Below, piece after piece: positions 63,501 to 64,000 of a DNA stretch of 64,000 nt. The DNA lies in the NCBI RefSeq assembly GCF_003641205.1, contig NZ_CP032762.1, positions 5,042,001 through 5,106,000 of the forward strand, given 5' to 3'. How positions within the stretch are numbered: position 1 is the stretch's first letter; every line of letters begins with the position of its first letter. A program made the translations under genes and the position numbers. The notes under the pieces were generated by a model. It was not told where the DNA came from and searched no databases. It saw nothing but the letters and a program-made list of their open reading frames with translations. The stretch is from Rhodococcus sp. P1Y (GTDB lineage: Bacteria; Actinomycetota; Actinomycetes; Mycobacteriales; Mycobacteriaceae).

Positions 63501-64000
63501 ATGTCCGAACACCTGAGTTCGCTACCCTCGCCGGTCTACGTCTCGATAGACGGCGCCGACATCGCGACCTACACCATCGAACCGCGGACGACGCCCGTTG
63601 CCGACGTCGTCTTCTGCCACGGCACTCCGTGGTCCGCCGAAGTGTGGGCAACAGCAGCACGGCATCTGGGCATGTCCCACAGAGTGTTCCTGTGGGACAT
63701 GCCGGGATACGGACGCTCCACGAAGAACGAGTCCGTGCCGGTCGATCTCCTCGCCCAGATCGCCCGCTGCACCCGACTGATCGAGCATTGGGGGCTGCAA
63801 CGGCCCCATGTCATCGCTCACGACATCGGTGCGGCAGTCGCCCTCGGCTCCCATCTGCTCGACAACGACGAGTACACGAGTCTGTACCTCTGGGACCCGG
63901 TGATCGTCGAACCGTGGGGATCTCCGTTCTTTCAACTCGTCGCCTGCCACACCGAGGTGTTCGCGAAATTGCCGACACCCCTGCACACCGCGCTGGTCGA
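63501..64000 (+). CDS. Alpha/beta hydrolase, 5' part (runs off window)
   Basis: The first 166 codons of an alpha/beta hydrolase. The oxyanion motif is CHGTPWS (residues 39-45), then WDMPGYGRS, and the nucleophile elbow is VIAHDIGAAVAL with an Asp (D108) in place of Ser. An Asp nucleophile is found in haloalkane dehalogenases and epoxide hydrolases, so one of these activities is plausible. The acid and His residues lie beyond the window. It is divergent from a MerR regulator and has a MerR-type promoter, suggesting induction by the signal the regulator senses. Confidence 0.85.
   Translation, partial: MSEHLSSLPSPVYVSIDGADIATYTIEPRTTPVADVVFCHGTPWSAEVWATAARHLGMSHRVFLWDMPGYGRSTKNESVPVDLLAQIARCTRLIEHWGLQRPHVIAHDIGAAVALGSHLLDNDEYTSLYLWDPVIVEPWGSPFFQLVACHTEVFAKLPTPLHTALV

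Overview
The window is high-GC actinobacterial DNA and most likely comes from Rhodococcus or a close mycolic-acid relative. Markers pointing that way are DUF3558 lipoproteins, a cytosolic LpqN-type protein, an LCP wall-ligase, a LigB-type ATP-dependent DNA ligase, an F420/LLM oxidoreductase, a DinB/mycothiol-type protein, a single-chain long-chain acyl-CoA carboxylase and an IdeR-type iron box. A complete rRNA operon lies on the minus strand (16S 26883-28403, 23S 23389-26543, 5S 23127-23245). I identify the genus from gene content and did not compare the 16S sequence.

Layout. 1-3600: DUF3558 lipoproteins, an FAD-linked oxidase, a TetR regulator and a small secreted protein, with palindromic operator candidates. 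3673-8367 (minus): a pyrimidine or cyclic-amide catabolic operon made of a C-N hydrolase, a dihydropyrimidinase, an LLM/F420 oxidoreductase and a class III aminotransferase, with an 8-9-8 palindrome over its promoter. 8483-14250: DNA ligase, carboxylesterase, lipoprotein, sugar transporter and a small secreted protein. 14411-17765: a TPP riboswitch followed by tenA and a three-gene ABC importer, all overlapping, for thiamine-pyrimidine salvage. 17766-19712: LCP protein and azoreductase. 19766-22022: a small accessory island with an orphan excisionase-type HTH, a colicin-D-immunity-like protein, a probable nuclease/RAMA protein, a GNAT and a 49-residue protein. 22387-23007: four related 92-bp units in two pairs beside the rrn terminator.

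28846-33000 (minus): pRiA4b-ORF3-like protein, LpqN-like protein, HAD phosphatase and membrane metallophosphoesterase. 33072-37811 (minus): a 1579-residue SF1 helicase with a C-terminal Vsr/MTES_1575-type nuclease. 38431-43893: the 1820-residue acyl-CoA carboxylase, followed by a terminator, a 15-bp triplet repeat and a 30-bp array of four hairpins. 44259-49530 (minus): a tightly overlapped operon for an Asp-rich membrane-anchored protein, histidine kinase, response regulator, SLC13 transporter and glycerate kinase. 49591-54095 (minus): RluA-type pseudouridine synthase, TrhO, PhoD and an orphan ParA. 54191-64000: FeS-type (6-4) photolyase, GbsR/MarR regulator, siderophore-binding lipoprotein under an IdeR-like box, SDR, SRPBCC, DinB, quinone reductase, methyltransferase, VanZ, Stealth phosphotransferase, and a MerR regulator divergent from an alpha/beta hydrolase that runs off the end.

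The most unusual features are: a dispersed palindromic repeat family (14271-14395, 51359-51420, 59194-59251, 60323-60396), one copy of which supplies the PhoD C-terminus; the hairpin array at 43995-44110; the 92-bp repeats next to the rRNA operon; the two-component/transport operon with a repeat-encoded acidic protein; and the pyrimidine operon that carries an F420-type enzyme where a dihydropyrimidine dehydrogenase would be expected.
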